From positions 1 to 64,000 of the forward strand of contig JBCBJX010000003.1 in NCBI GenBank assembly GCA_038522735.1: 64,000 bases of DNA. The letters run 5' to 3'. Under the pieces are notes generated by a model that saw nothing but the letters and a program-made list of their open reading frames with translations, ran no database searches and was not told the origin of the DNA. A program made the position numbers and the translations under genes. This stretch comes from JBCBJX01 sp038522735 (GTDB lineage Bacteria; Pseudomonadota; Alphaproteobacteria; Caulobacterales; Parvularculaceae). This document shows, in pieces, positions 1 to 7,625 of this stretch. The stretch's first letter is position 1. The number at the start of each line of letters is the position of its first letter.

Positions 1-47
1 AGCCGTAACGAGTTTCGACGCGGGTCGCTCCGGTTCCTCCACCTCTA
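1..47 (+). ncRNA. ffs: 3' end of 4.5S signal recognition particle RNA (partial)
   Basis: The first bases resemble the 3' half of small bacterial SRP RNA: an AGCCGTAACGAG segment, which follows the conserved GGAAG-GAAGCAGCC loop in alphaproteobacterial ffs, and a terminal GGTTCCTCC strand that would close the long helix. The 5' half lies outside the window, so pairing cannot be checked. The position directly upstream of dnaX-ybaB-recR is the usual alphaproteobacterial location of ffs. The 3' boundary is approximate. The call rests on sequence recall and synteny. Confidence 0.6.
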
Positions 48-51
48 GAAA

Positions 52-141
52 ACCCGCTCATCCCGGCGAAAGCCGGGACCTCCTGCGGCTCAGCGCCGAG
101 CCCGTGGCGTGAGGTCCCGGCTTTCGCCGGGATGAGCGGGT
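52..141. repeat. Long inverted repeat (31-bp arms) between ffs and dnaX
   Basis: Bases 52-82 and 111-141 are perfect reverse complements over 31 bp, separated by a 28-bp GC-rich spacer. The arms carry the CCCGGCGAAAGCCGGG core that is common in dispersed intergenic repeats of Caulobacter- and Sphingomonas-type genomes; each core is itself palindromic. A transcript through it would form a very stable hairpin ending 15 bases before the dnaX start. It could terminate ffs, be an RNase III site or be a REP-like mobile repeat. There is no T-tract for a classical terminator. Confidence 0.85.
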
Positions 142-156
142 GTTTATAGAAGGCCG

Positions 157-1902
157 ATGAGCGAAGACCTCGCCACACCCTCCGAGCCCGCCGAATACCA
201 GGTCCTTGCGCGCAAATACCGTCCGCGCCGGTTTGAGGACCTGATCGGCCATGACGCGATGGTCCGCACCCTGCGGAACGCGTTCGCTTCAGGGCGCATC
301 GCCCATGCTTTCATCCTAACGGGGGTCCGCGGTGTCGGGAAGACGACAACCGCCCGCATCCTCGCCCGCGCCCTCAATTACGAACCCAAGGACGGGGCCG
401 ACGCAGGCCCGACGGTCGATATGCCGGAGGAGGGCGTCCACTGCGCCGCCGTCGCCGCGAGCCGCCATCAGGACGTGATGGAGATGGACGCCGCCTCGCG
501 CACCGGCGTCGCCGACATCCGTGAGCTGATCGAAAGCGTGCGCTACGCGCCGGTGGAGGCCCGTTACAAGGTCTACATCATCGACGAGGTGCACATGCTC
601 TCGACGAGCGCGTTCAATGCGCTCCTGAAAACCCTCGAAGAGCCGCCGCCGCATGTGAAATTCGTCTTCGCGACGACGGAGATCCGCAAAGTTCCGGTGA
701 CGGTCCTTTCGCGCTGTCAGCGCTTCGACCTCCGCCGCATCCCGCAGGACGTGCTGACGGCGCACCTTAAGAATATCGCCGAAAAGGAAAGCGCCGCCAT
801 CGCACCCGAAGCGCTGGCGATGATCGCCCGCGCCGCGGAAGGCTCCGTGCGCGACGGTTTATCAATCATGGACCAGGCGATCGTCCGGTCGACCCAAAAC
901 GAGGGCGAGCCCGTCTCCGCCGACGCCGTGCGCGACATGCTCGGGCTCGCGGACCGGGACGGCTCCTGGGCGATGCTGGAGGCGGCCCTTGCGGGCGACG
1001 CGAAGACGGCTCTCAACCTCTTTCGCGTTCAGTATGATGCGGGCGCGGACCCCGCGCAGGTGGTGCGTGATCTCCTGGAGATCGTCCACCTCCTGACGCG
1101 CGTGAAGGCGGCGGGCGCTGAAGCCTCCGCCCACGGACCGGCGGGCGAGGCCGAGAGCGCCCGCGCTGCGGAGAGCGCTGAAAAAACGCCGATGAACGCG
1201 CTCACCCGCGCCTGGGCGCTGCTCATGAAGGGGCTCTCTGAGGTCCAGTCGGCGCCGGACCCTGACGCCGCTGCGGAGATGGCGCTCATCCGCCTCGCCT
1301 ACGCCGCCGATCTTCCGACGCCGGACGAAGCCCTGCGCGCGCTTAAATCGGGAGCCGGACCCGGGGCCGGCGACCCTGCGCCGCGCCGACCGAACGGAGG
1401 CGGAGGAGGCGGCGCCCGCATGAGCGCTGTCGGAGGCGCGGCGCCTGTTCCTGCTGTCGCGGACGACGGAACGCTCCGCCTTCAGAATTTCGATGCAGTT
1501 ACGACGCTCGCACGGGACGCCGACACCCGTCTCCATGCGGAACTGCAAAAATACGTCCGCCTCGTCTCCTTCGACGCCGACGCCCGCCGCCTCGCCTTCA
1601 GCCCCGCGGACGGCGCGCCGAGCGACCTCGCCGGCCGCCTCGCAAAGACGCTGAGCGACCGCACCGGCGCGCGCTGGATGGTGAGCGTCGAGCGGGAGGC
1701 GAACGGCGCGAAGACCGCCCGCGAAGCCCTCGACGAGCAGATCCGCGCCCATCCGCTGGTGAGAACGACCCTCGACCTCATCCCCGGCGCGCGAATCATC
1801 GAGGTTCGCGATCTCGATATGAGCCGCTATCGCAAGGCCGAATCTGTCGAGGAGGAGATGCCGGACGACGTTTCCCTCGACGACCCGGACGATCTTTTCT
1901 GA
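157..1902 (+). CDS. dnaX: DNA polymerase III subunit gamma/tau
   Basis: Clamp-loader ATPase of the replicative polymerase, 581 residues. AAA+ module at the N-terminus: Walker A GVRGVGKTT at 56-64, Walker B VYIIDEVH at 139-146, and SRC motif at 185-187 carrying the arginine finger. Domain III and a Gly/Pro/Ala-rich linker follow, then a tau-type C-terminal domain from about residue 430. The zinc module that normally follows Walker A with four Cys keeps only one (Cys96, in GVHCAAV). The ATG at 157 fits the conserved N-terminus (YQVLARKYRPRRFEDLIG). First gene of dnaX-ybaB-recR, with 26 bp to the next gene. The full-length tau form is clearly encoded. Confidence 0.97.
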   Translation: MSEDLATPSEPAEYQVLARKYRPRRFEDLIGHDAMVRTLRNAFASGRIAHAFILTGVRGVGKTTTARILARALNYEPKDGADAGPTVDMPEEGVHCAAVAASRHQDVMEMDAASRTGVADIRELIESVRYAPVEARYKVYIIDEVHMLSTSAFNALLKTLEEPPPHVKFVFATTEIRKVPVTVLSRCQRFDLRRIPQDVLTAHLKNIAEKESAAIAPEALAMIARAAEGSVRDGLSIMDQAIVRSTQNEGEPVSADAVRDMLGLADRDGSWAMLEAALAGDAKTALNLFRVQYDAGADPAQVVRDLLEIVHLLTRVKAAGAEASAHGPAGEAESARAAESAEKTPMNALTRAWALLMKGLSEVQSAPDPDAAAEMALIRLAYAADLPTPDEALRALKSGAGPGAGDPAPRRPNGGGGGGARMSAVGGAAPVPAVADDGTLRLQNFDAVTTLARDADTRLHAELQKYVRLVSFDADARRLAFSPADGAPSDLAGRLAKTLSDRTGARWMVSVEREANGAKTAREALDEQIRAHPLVRTTLDLIPGARIIEVRDLDMSRYRKAESVEEEMPDDVSLDDPDDLF

Positions 1903-1928
1903 CCCCTGACGTGTTTTGAGGACCGACC

Positions 1929-2252
1929 ATGAAAAACCTCGGCGACATCATGAAGCAGGCCGCCGGCCTGCAGCAGAAAATGCAGGACCTTCAACAGGAG
2001 CTTGAGCGGCTCGAAGTCGAAGGCCAGTCCGGCGGCGGCATGGTGAAGGTGACGCTCACCGGCAAGGGCCGCGCCGTCCGTGTCGCAATCGAGAACGACC
2101 TGCTAAACCCTGAGGAAGGCGAGGTGCTGGAGGATCTCCTGGTCGCCGCGCTTAACGACGCCAAGGACAAAGCCGAAGCGAAGGCCGCCGAGGAGATGAA
2201 GGCGCTGACGGAAGGGTTGCCCTTGCCGCCCGGCATGAACCTGCCGTTCTGA
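1929..2252 (+). CDS. YbaB/EbfC family nucleoid-associated protein
   Basis: A 107-residue protein matching the YbaB/EbfC family, a small dimeric DNA-binding nucleoid protein. It starts with MKNLGDIMKQAAGLQQKMQ, has the long N-terminal helix, then the GGGMVKVTLTGKGRAVRVAI strand region and a Pro-rich LPPGMNLPF tail typical of the family. A GAGG Shine-Dalgarno element lies just upstream. It sits between dnaX and recR (10 bp before recR), the canonical arrangement, so it is presumably co-transcribed with both. Confidence 0.95.
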   Translation: MKNLGDIMKQAAGLQQKMQDLQQELERLEVEGQSGGGMVKVTLTGKGRAVRVAIENDLLNPEEGEVLEDLLVAALNDAKDKAEAKAAEEMKALTEGLPLPPGMNLPF

Positions 2253-2262
2253 CGATCCGCTG

Positions 2263-2868
2263 ATGCCCAGAACCTCCGCAGGCCCCGAAATGGAGCGCCT
2301 GGTCGAATTGCTTGCGAAGCTGCCGGGGCTCGGCCCCCGTTCCGCGCGCAAAGCGGCGCTTGCACTCCTGAAACGCCGCGATCCGCTGATGGTTCCGCTG
2401 GCGGACGCCATGGCGCGGGCGGCGGAGGCGGTGAAGGCCTGCAGCATCTGCGGCAATTTCGACAGCCGGGACCCCTGCGGCGTCTGTTCCGATGAAACAA
2501 GAGACGCCCGCGTCCTCTGCATCGTGGAGGACGTTGCGGACCTCTGGGCGCTGGAGCGCGCGGGCGCCCATTCCGGTCGCTATCACGTTCTCGGCGGGCT
2601 TCTCTCCGCCCTCGACGGGGTGGGGCCGGAAGACCTCAACATCGACGGCCTCGCGGAGCGCGCAGCCGCGCCCGAGGCGGAAGAAGTCGTGCTCGCCCTT
2701 TCAGCGACCGTCGACGGCCAGACGACCGCCCATTACCTTGCTGAGCGCCTTGCGGGCGCGGGCGTCGCCGTCACCCATCTCGCCCAGGGCGTCCCCGTCG
2801 GCGGCGCCCTCGACATTCTCGACGACGGCACCCTCGCAGCGGCGATGCGGGCGCGGCGGGGGCGGTAA
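2263..2868 (+). CDS. recR: Recombination mediator protein RecR
   Basis: 201 residues, the normal RecR length. It acts with RecO (and RecF) to load RecA on gapped DNA. Visible domains: N-terminal helix-hairpin-helix (LLAKLPGLGPRSARKAAL), a four-Cys zinc finger (C-S-I-C then C-G-V-C), a Toprim domain with VEDVADLWALE, and the C-terminal GGALDILDDGTL stretch. ATG at 2263 follows the ybaB stop by 10 bases. Its stop codon overlaps the left arm of the palindrome at 2865-2894, so the next gene pair begins directly at the end of recR. Confidence 0.97.
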   Translation: MPRTSAGPEMERLVELLAKLPGLGPRSARKAALALLKRRDPLMVPLADAMARAAEAVKACSICGNFDSRDPCGVCSDETRDARVLCIVEDVADLWALERAGAHSGRYHVLGGLLSALDGVGPEDLNIDGLAERAAAPEAEEVVLALSATVDGQTTAHYLAERLAGAGVAVTHLAQGVPVGGALDILDDGTLAAAMRARRGR

Positions 2869-2894
2869 TGTCAATGCGTTTGTATTGACATTAC
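2865..2894. promoter_or_regulatory. Perfect palindrome upstream of the brnTA-like pair, probable operator
   Basis: An 11-bp perfect inverted repeat (arms 2865-2875 and 2884-2894, core TAATGTCAAT / ATTGACATTA, 8-bp spacer). It is AT-rich in a GC-rich region and lies 15 bp upstream of the toxin start. The right arm contains a TTGACA hexamer (2885-2890). Type II antitoxins of the BrnA family autorepress by binding inverted repeats in their own promoter, so this is the likely operator. Function is inferred from position and symmetry. Confidence 0.6.
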
Positions 2895-2909
2895 GCCGAG
2901 CATCGCCAC

Positions 2910-3229
2910 ATGATCGAAATTGGGTTCGACTGGGATGAAGGGAACTGGCCCAAATGCGGCAAGCATGGGCTCACAAAGGCCGCGAGATCGAGCAGGCGTT
3001 CGAACAATTGCTCGCCGTTACGAAGGACCGGCTGCACTCTGACGCCGAGCACCGATCGATCGCCGTGACGACGCTGCCGGACGGTCGGCATGTGTTCATC
3101 GTTTTCACCTTGCGGCTTCTGGACGGACGATTGGCGATCAGGCCCATAAGCGCGAGGCCGATGCGAGAGCGCGAAATTGAAGGGTTTCTTGATGACAAAG
3201 AAAAAACTCCCCCTCCTGCGAACGGATGA
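2910..3229 (+). pseudogene. brnT: BrnT family toxin, frameshifted
   Basis: From ATG 2910 the frame encodes a BrnT N-terminus (IGFDWDEGNWPKCGKHGLTK), then runs out of frame and stops near 3068. The rest of the family sequence continues in another frame from 2984 (EIEQAFEQ, then HVFIVFTL and the typical IRPISARPM motif) to 3229. Homologues read KHG-x3-A-E-I-E, while here five bases (2979-2983, GCCGC) separate the Lys and Glu codons instead of three, consistent with a 2-bp insertion. BrnT is a RelE-fold ribonuclease toxin. An ATG at 2954 could still give a product lacking the first strand. A sequencing error is also possible. It overlaps the antitoxin start. Confidence 0.7.
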
Positions 3230-3452
3230 AGAAGCGGAGCGCTTTGTCGATGAAGCGGATTTGTCGGAATACGATCTTTCTGAACTGCTTCCCATGAAGT
3301 TCGAGCTTCGCGCAAAGGACAAATCCGTCACCCTCCGCATGCCCGAGCCGCTGCTCGACGCCGTGAAAGCGCGCGCGGCGGAGAAGGGCGTGCCCTATCA
3401 GCGTTATATCCGAGCGGTGCTGGAAGCCTCGCTCGGAAAACCCGCCGCCTGA
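3192..3452 (+). CDS. brnA: BrnA/CopG-type antitoxin
   Basis: 86 residues from ATG 3192, preceded by a GAAGGG ribosome-binding site; a TTG at 3177 is an alternative start. An acidic N-terminal segment (TDEEAERFVDEADLSEYD) is followed by a ribbon-helix-helix domain (SVTLRMPEPLLDAVKARAAEKGVPYQRYIRAVL), the usual layout of BrnA antitoxins, which neutralise BrnT and repress their own operon. It overlaps the end of the toxin frame by 38 bp, so translation would normally be coupled. The antitoxin frame is intact although the toxin frame is broken. Confidence 0.8.
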   Translation: MTKKKLPLLRTDEEAERFVDEADLSEYDLSELLPMKFELRAKDKSVTLRMPEPLLDAVKARAAEKGVPYQRYIRAVLEASLGKPAA

Positions 3453-3525
3453 GCATCGTTTATCTGCTGTTGCGGACGCTCGCGATCGCTTGCCCGCACG
3501 GCCCGGCCGTGATCCTTACCGCGCG

Positions 3526-4605
3526 ATGACCCACGCCAAACCCGACATCCTGAAAGACATCTGGTACCTCGCGGGCCTCTCCGCCGAGTTCAAAGCCGGC
3601 GCGATGGTCCGCAAGGAGATGTTCGACGAGCCGGTCGTCATCGGCCGCACGAAGGCGGGCGCGCTGTTCGCCCTGCGCGATGTCTGCCCGCACCGGGCCG
3701 CGCCGCTTTCGAACGGCGAGATGATCGAGAACGACGCGGCGGCTGGCGGCGCGACGACCCTGCAGTGTCCCTATCACGGCTGGCGCATGCGGACCGACGA
3801 CGGCGCCTGCGCGGCGATCCCAGCGCTAACGGACGATCAGAGCTTCGACACCTCGAAGATCCGCACACCCGCCTATCGCCTGCATGAGGAACACGGGCTC
3901 GTCTGGATCTACGCGCCCGCGGACGTGAAGCGTCAGGTCGAGCCGCGTGTCGCGCCGCCGACGATCGAGCATCCCGTCGGCAAGGGGCCGCATATGGTCG
4001 CGCGCTCCTTCGCAGAATGCCGCTATGACGAGGCGGTGACGGGCCTCATCGACCCCGCCCACGCGGCGTTCGTCCATAAAGCCTGGTGGTGGCGGGCCTC
4101 CACCCGGACCTTTGAAAAAACGAAGGCCTATGAACCCGCGCCCCAGGGCTTCAAGATGGTCGCCCATCCGCCCTCCTCAAACGGACGGATCTACCGCTGG
4201 CTGATCGGCGGCGCGATGACGACGGAGATCCTCTTCCAGCTCCCAGGACTCCGCATTGAGACGATCCGCAACGAGCGCCACACGATCGTCGGCGTTACGG
4301 CGATCACGCCGCTCGCCGGCGAGAAGCTTGAACTCACGCAGTTGTTTTACTGGGATCTGCCGCTTCTCTCCGTCCTCAAACCGTTACTCTTGCCTGTCGC
4401 CCAGGCGTTCCTCGATCAGGACGGGACCGTCCTCGACGGTCAGCAGATGAACATGCGTCATGGACCCACAATGCTTTATGTGGACGACGCCGACCGCCTC
4501 GCGAAATGGTACCATAAACTGAAGCGGGAATGGCGGGCCGCCAATGAAGACGACCGGCCGTTCGAGAACGAGATCGAGCCGACGACCCTACGCTGGAAGA
4601 CCTGA
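3526..4605 (+). CDS. Rieske 2Fe-2S aromatic ring-hydroxylating oxygenase
   Basis: 359 residues from ATG 3526 (a TTG at 3490 is less likely). The N-terminal Rieske domain shows C54-x-H56 (DVCPHRAAPL) and C81-x2-H84 (CPYHGW), binding one 2Fe-2S cluster. The catalytic domain has the mononuclear iron ligands in LIDPAHAAFVH (H179, H184) with bridging D176. The family includes VanA-type demethylases and pheophorbide a oxygenase-like enzymes; the substrate cannot be told from sequence. No reductase gene is adjacent, so electrons must come from a partner elsewhere. Its 3' end overlaps the convergent GT87 gene by 18 bp. Confidence 0.85.
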   Translation: MTHAKPDILKDIWYLAGLSAEFKAGAMVRKEMFDEPVVIGRTKAGALFALRDVCPHRAAPLSNGEMIENDAAAGGATTLQCPYHGWRMRTDDGACAAIPALTDDQSFDTSKIRTPAYRLHEEHGLVWIYAPADVKRQVEPRVAPPTIEHPVGKGPHMVARSFAECRYDEAVTGLIDPAHAAFVHKAWWWRASTRTFEKTKAYEPAPQGFKMVAHPPSSNGRIYRWLIGGAMTTEILFQLPGLRIETIRNERHTIVGVTAITPLAGEKLELTQLFYWDLPLLSVLKPLLLPVAQAFLDQDGTVLDGQQMNMRHGPTMLYVDDADRLAKWYHKLKREWRAANEDDRPFENEIEPTTLRWKT

Positions 4606-5823
4606 TGCGGGCCGCGTAAAGCGCGGAAGCTTCAGTTTAAGGAGCGATCCGCCCGCATCGTGGGCGGCGCGGCGCAGCACTAGCCAGTAGGCTGCGACGA
4701 GGGCGGCGAAGCTGAACGGCAGCTCGGTCGCCGCCTGTAGGCTCGGGATCCCGGCCGAGACGATCCAGAGGATCGCGATCGTTTCCCATTCCCATTTGAG
4801 CGGCTCGGTACGGATCGCGCGCTTCGCAACGAGGGCGAGGGCGAGCGCGGCGACCGGGAGATCATACGTGTACCCGTATGGCGCTGCGAGCAGGGCGGCG
4901 AGCATCAGCGCCGCGGCGCGCGTCTCCCGCACTCCGCAGCGTTTCCAGACGAGAAGCGCCGATCCAGCCGCGAACAGCGTGCTGAGGACCTGAACTCCCA
5001 TAGCGAGGCTGGTGGGCGCCCACAGGAGCTTCGCGGCTGAAAGGGCGGTGATCATCTTGTTGTAAGGATAGTAGCCGTCGCCGACGCCGGCGCCGGTTTC
5101 AAAAAGCCGGGCCCAGAACATCGTCCAGGGTTCGACGCCGAAAAAGACGACGGAAAGAATGATAAGCCAGCCCGTCGTCGCGCCGGCGAAAAGGATGGCC
5201 CGCCAGTATCCGCATGCGGCCCAGAGGAGCGGAATGAGAATTCCGAAATGGGGTTTCACGGTCAAAAGTCCTGCGGCGAGCCCGGCAAGCACCGGCCGCG
5301 TTCCGGGGTTCATTCCGGCGACGAGGAGGAGGCCGGCGATCGCGAGCCCGTTCTGGCCAGCGGCGATGCAGGTGAAGACCGGCGGCGCGCTGAGGAGCGC
5401 AAGCCCCCATCCGGGAGGCGCCAGCGGACGCGCGGCTGCGGCGTAGACGGCGTAGTTGGCCGCGGCCCACGCCGCATAGCCCGCCGCATAGGGAAGAAAC
5501 GCGATCCAGGCGATGAAAAGGAAATAAGTCGGCGGGTACTGCCAGGTGAGTTGCAGGAAGCGCCCACTATCGAGCGCCATCAGCTCCTTCTGGAACGCCT
5601 CGACGTCGTAGGCGCCCTCCAGAAGCTCCGCCCCCGTGCGGATTGCGACATAGTCCCCGCCAAGCGGCACGCCGAAGATCGTTCGATGGGCGGGCTGGCC
5701 GAGATCAATGAATGTCGCGACGAGGAGCGCGATGAAGACGGCCGCCACCGCCCGCACGGTCCACCGGAGGGTGAACGGCGTGACGGCGCCGAAAAGCGCG
5801 GGGCCGGATGCGGGGCTCGCCAT
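4588..5823 (-). CDS. Glycosyltransferase family 87 (DUF2029) integral membrane protein
   Basis: 411 residues with about ten hydrophobic segments. An early non-membrane loop carries FGVPLGGDYVAIRTGAELL, in the position of the catalytic acidic loop of polyprenol-phosphate-mannose-dependent mannosyltransferases, and a QYPPTYFL motif follows. GT87 enzymes add a sugar from a lipid-phosphate donor on the periplasmic side of the inner membrane. It is divergent from the gtrB-like gene at 5937, whose product would make exactly such a lipid-linked donor, so the three genes 4588-7582 probably act together. The acceptor is unknown. Confidence 0.8.
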   Translation of the reverse strand: MASPASGPALFGAVTPFTLRWTVRAVAAVFIALLVATFIDLGQPAHRTIFGVPLGGDYVAIRTGAELLEGAYDVEAFQKELMALDSGRFLQLTWQYPPTYFLFIAWIAFLPYAAGYAAWAAANYAVYAAAARPLAPPGWGLALLSAPPVFTCIAAGQNGLAIAGLLLVAGMNPGTRPVLAGLAAGLLTVKPHFGILIPLLWAACGYWRAILFAGATTGWLIILSVVFFGVEPWTMFWARLFETGAGVGDGYYPYNKMITALSAAKLLWAPTSLAMGVQVLSTLFAAGSALLVWKRCGVRETRAAALMLAALLAAPYGYTYDLPVAALALALVAKRAIRTEPLKWEWETIAILWIVSAGIPSLQAATELPFSFAALVAAYWLVLRRAAHDAGGSLLKLKLPRFTRPASGLPA

Positions 5824-5856
5824 GCCCGGAGCCTCGCAAAAGCGCGTCGACGCGCC

Positions 5857-5919
5857 GTTAACGCCCGGCGCGTTAACCCCTGGCGGGACAACGGCCGACT
5901 CAGGGCAGAAACCGTTAAC
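5857..5919. promoter_or_regulatory. Three GTTAAC palindromes in the GT87 / gtrB divergent promoter region
   Basis: GTTAAC occurs at 5857-5862, 5872-5877 and 5914-5919 in the 113-bp gap between the two divergent genes. TTAA pairs resemble half-sites of the alphaproteobacterial cell-cycle regulator CtrA, but the spacing (11 bases between the first two TTAA) does not fit the TTAA-N7-TTAA consensus. A regulatory role is only suggested by the clustering. Confidence 0.3.
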
Positions 5920-5936
5920 GCAAAATCGGCGGGACC

Positions 5937-7058
5937 ATGACCGATCCGCTAGAAGAGACCATCGAGGCGCCGGCGCTTCAGACGCCCGTCGATCGGGCCC
6001 AGCTGACGCCGCGGGATGCGAAGCGCCCGTCGCTCCTCTCGGTCGTTTGCCCGGCCTATAACGAGGCGGAGGTGCTGGAGCGCTTCCATGCGCGGGTCAC
6101 GGCGGTCCTCAAAGGCCTGAAGCAGCCTTTCGAGATCGTCTATGTGAACGACGGCTCGTCGGACGCGACCCTCGCCCTCATGCTCGCCTTGCGCGGCCGC
6201 GACCCGGCGACGACGGTGGTCGATCTTTCGCGCAATTTCGGCAAGGAGATCGCCCTCACCGCCGGCCTCGACGCCGCCCAAGGCGACGCGGTCGTGGTGA
6301 TCGACGCCGACCTTCAGGACCCGCCGGAAGTCGTCAAAGAGATGATCGCGGGCTGGGCGGAGGGCTATGACGTCGTCTACGCCCGCCGCCGGGAACGCCA
6401 GGGCGAAACGCGCCTGAAACGCGCGACGGCGGGCCTTTTCTACAAACTCATGTCCCGCCTCGGCTCCGTCCGCCTGCCGGAGAACACGGGCGACTTCCGG
6501 CTGATGAGCCGCAAGGCCGTCGAAGCGGTGAAGCGCCTGCGCGAACAGCACCGGTTCATGAAAGGGCTCTTCGCCTGGATCGGCTTCCCGGCGAAGGAGG
6601 TTCTCTACGACCGGGAGCCGCGCGCGGCCGGCGAAACGAAGTGGAACTACTGGAAGCTCTGGACCCTGGCGCTGGAGGGCGTCACGTCGTTTACAGTCAC
6701 GCCGCTCAAGGTCTCGACCTATCTCGGGGTCGTCGTCTCCGGCTTTGCGTTCCTGTTCGCCCTCTTCATCGTCGGCAAGGTCGTCTTCTACGGCGAGAGC
6801 GTGCAGGGCTATCCGTCGATGATGGTGACGATCCTCATGCTCGGCGGCGTCCAGCTGATCGTCCTCGGGGTGATGGGCGAGTATCTCGGCCGGGTCTTCA
6901 ACGAAACGAAAGATCGGCCGCTCTATCTCGTGAACGCGGTCCACGTGGCCGAGCTGCAGCGGGCCGGCGTCAAGGACCGGCGCGCGGCTGCCGAAGCCTT
7001 CGCCGCCCGCGCCGCCGAAGAGAAGTCGCAAGTGTCGCGCGGAAGCCTCTCGGCCTGA
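5937..7058 (+). CDS. GT2 polyprenyl-phosphate glycosyltransferase, GtrB/DPM1-like
   Basis: 373 residues. The GT-A domain begins SVVCPAYNE; NDGS at 71-74 and VIDADLQDPP at 122-130 (DxD metal site) are typical of dolichol-phosphate-mannose synthase / GtrB enzymes, which transfer a hexose from a nucleotide sugar to a polyprenyl phosphate. Two C-terminal transmembrane helices (about 255-280 and 295-320) anchor it, followed by the family's GEYLGRVFNETKDRPLYLV motif and a basic tail. It lies 29 bp before a GtrA-family gene, forming a gtrB-gtrA pair. The sugar is not identifiable. Confidence 0.9.
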   Translation: MTDPLEETIEAPALQTPVDRAQLTPRDAKRPSLLSVVCPAYNEAEVLERFHARVTAVLKGLKQPFEIVYVNDGSSDATLALMLALRGRDPATTVVDLSRNFGKEIALTAGLDAAQGDAVVVIDADLQDPPEVVKEMIAGWAEGYDVVYARRRERQGETRLKRATAGLFYKLMSRLGSVRLPENTGDFRLMSRKAVEAVKRLREQHRFMKGLFAWIGFPAKEVLYDREPRAAGETKWNYWKLWTLALEGVTSFTVTPLKVSTYLGVVVSGFAFLFALFIVGKVVFYGESVQGYPSMMVTILMLGGVQLIVLGVMGEYLGRVFNETKDRPLYLVNAVHVAELQRAGVKDRRAAAEAFAARAAEEKSQVSRGSLSA

Positions 7059-7087
7059 GGCCGGAAACCGGTTAGGGGACGCGCGCT

Positions 7088-7582
7088 ATGGTTCTCGCCT
7101 TCGCCCGATATCACGCGCCCCGTATTCTGAAGTTCGGCGGCGTCGGCGTCGTCAACGTCCTCGTCGACATCGCCGTCTACTCCCTCGCCTACTGGATCCT
7201 TTCGGGCATGGGCTACGGCGAGCTGCGCGCCGCCGGCCCGGCGAACGGCGTCGGCTGGTTCGTCGCCGTGACGGGGAGCTATTTCCTGAACTCCTACTTC
7301 ACGTTCCGACATGAAGGCGAACGCGCGCCGTTAAAGCTAAGGTCCTATCTGCGCTTCATCGGCGCCGGCCTTGCGGGCCTTGCGACCTCGACAGTGGTCC
7401 TCCTCGTCTCGCTTGCATTCCTGAAGGAGCAGGGGCCCGCTGTCCTAGAGCCCTACAACCACATGGTGGCGAAGGTGATCGCCATCGGCGTCGCCTTCTG
7501 GGTGAATTACGCGATGAGCTATCTCTTCGTCTTCCGCCCGCTGGCGAAAGTCGCCGACGCCGAAGAGGCGCCGGCGGAATAG
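7088..7582 (+). CDS. GtrA family membrane protein (putative lipid-linked sugar flippase)
   Basis: 164 residues with four predicted transmembrane helices (about 11-40, 52-72, 90-112 and 125-150). Family landmarks include the N-terminal FGGVGVVNVLVDIAVY, the NSYFTFRH motif between helices 2 and 3, and FWVNYAMSYLFVF near the end. GtrA proteins are proposed to flip polyprenyl-phosphate sugars made by GtrB-type enzymes, which matches the gene immediately upstream. The strict adjacency supports one transcript with 5937-7058. Confidence 0.9.
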   Translation: MVLAFARYHAPRILKFGGVGVVNVLVDIAVYSLAYWILSGMGYGELRAAGPANGVGWFVAVTGSYFLNSYFTFRHEGERAPLKLRSYLRFIGAGLAGLATSTVVLLVSLAFLKEQGPAVLEPYNHMVAKVIAIGVAFWVNYAMSYLFVFRPLAKVADAEEAPAE

Positions 7583-7625
7583 CTCCCGAATCGCGCGACC
7601 GTTCCTGGAACCAACAGGGAACGCC

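Noticed and set aside
1181..1187. A run of six A in dnaX as a possible gamma frameshift site
   Set aside because: Both shifted frames end within about 20 codons and would cut domain III, which the clamp loader needs, so no useful gamma product is made.
5857..5876. A CtrA site made of the two GTTAAC boxes
   Set aside because: Eleven bases separate the TTAA pairs instead of seven.
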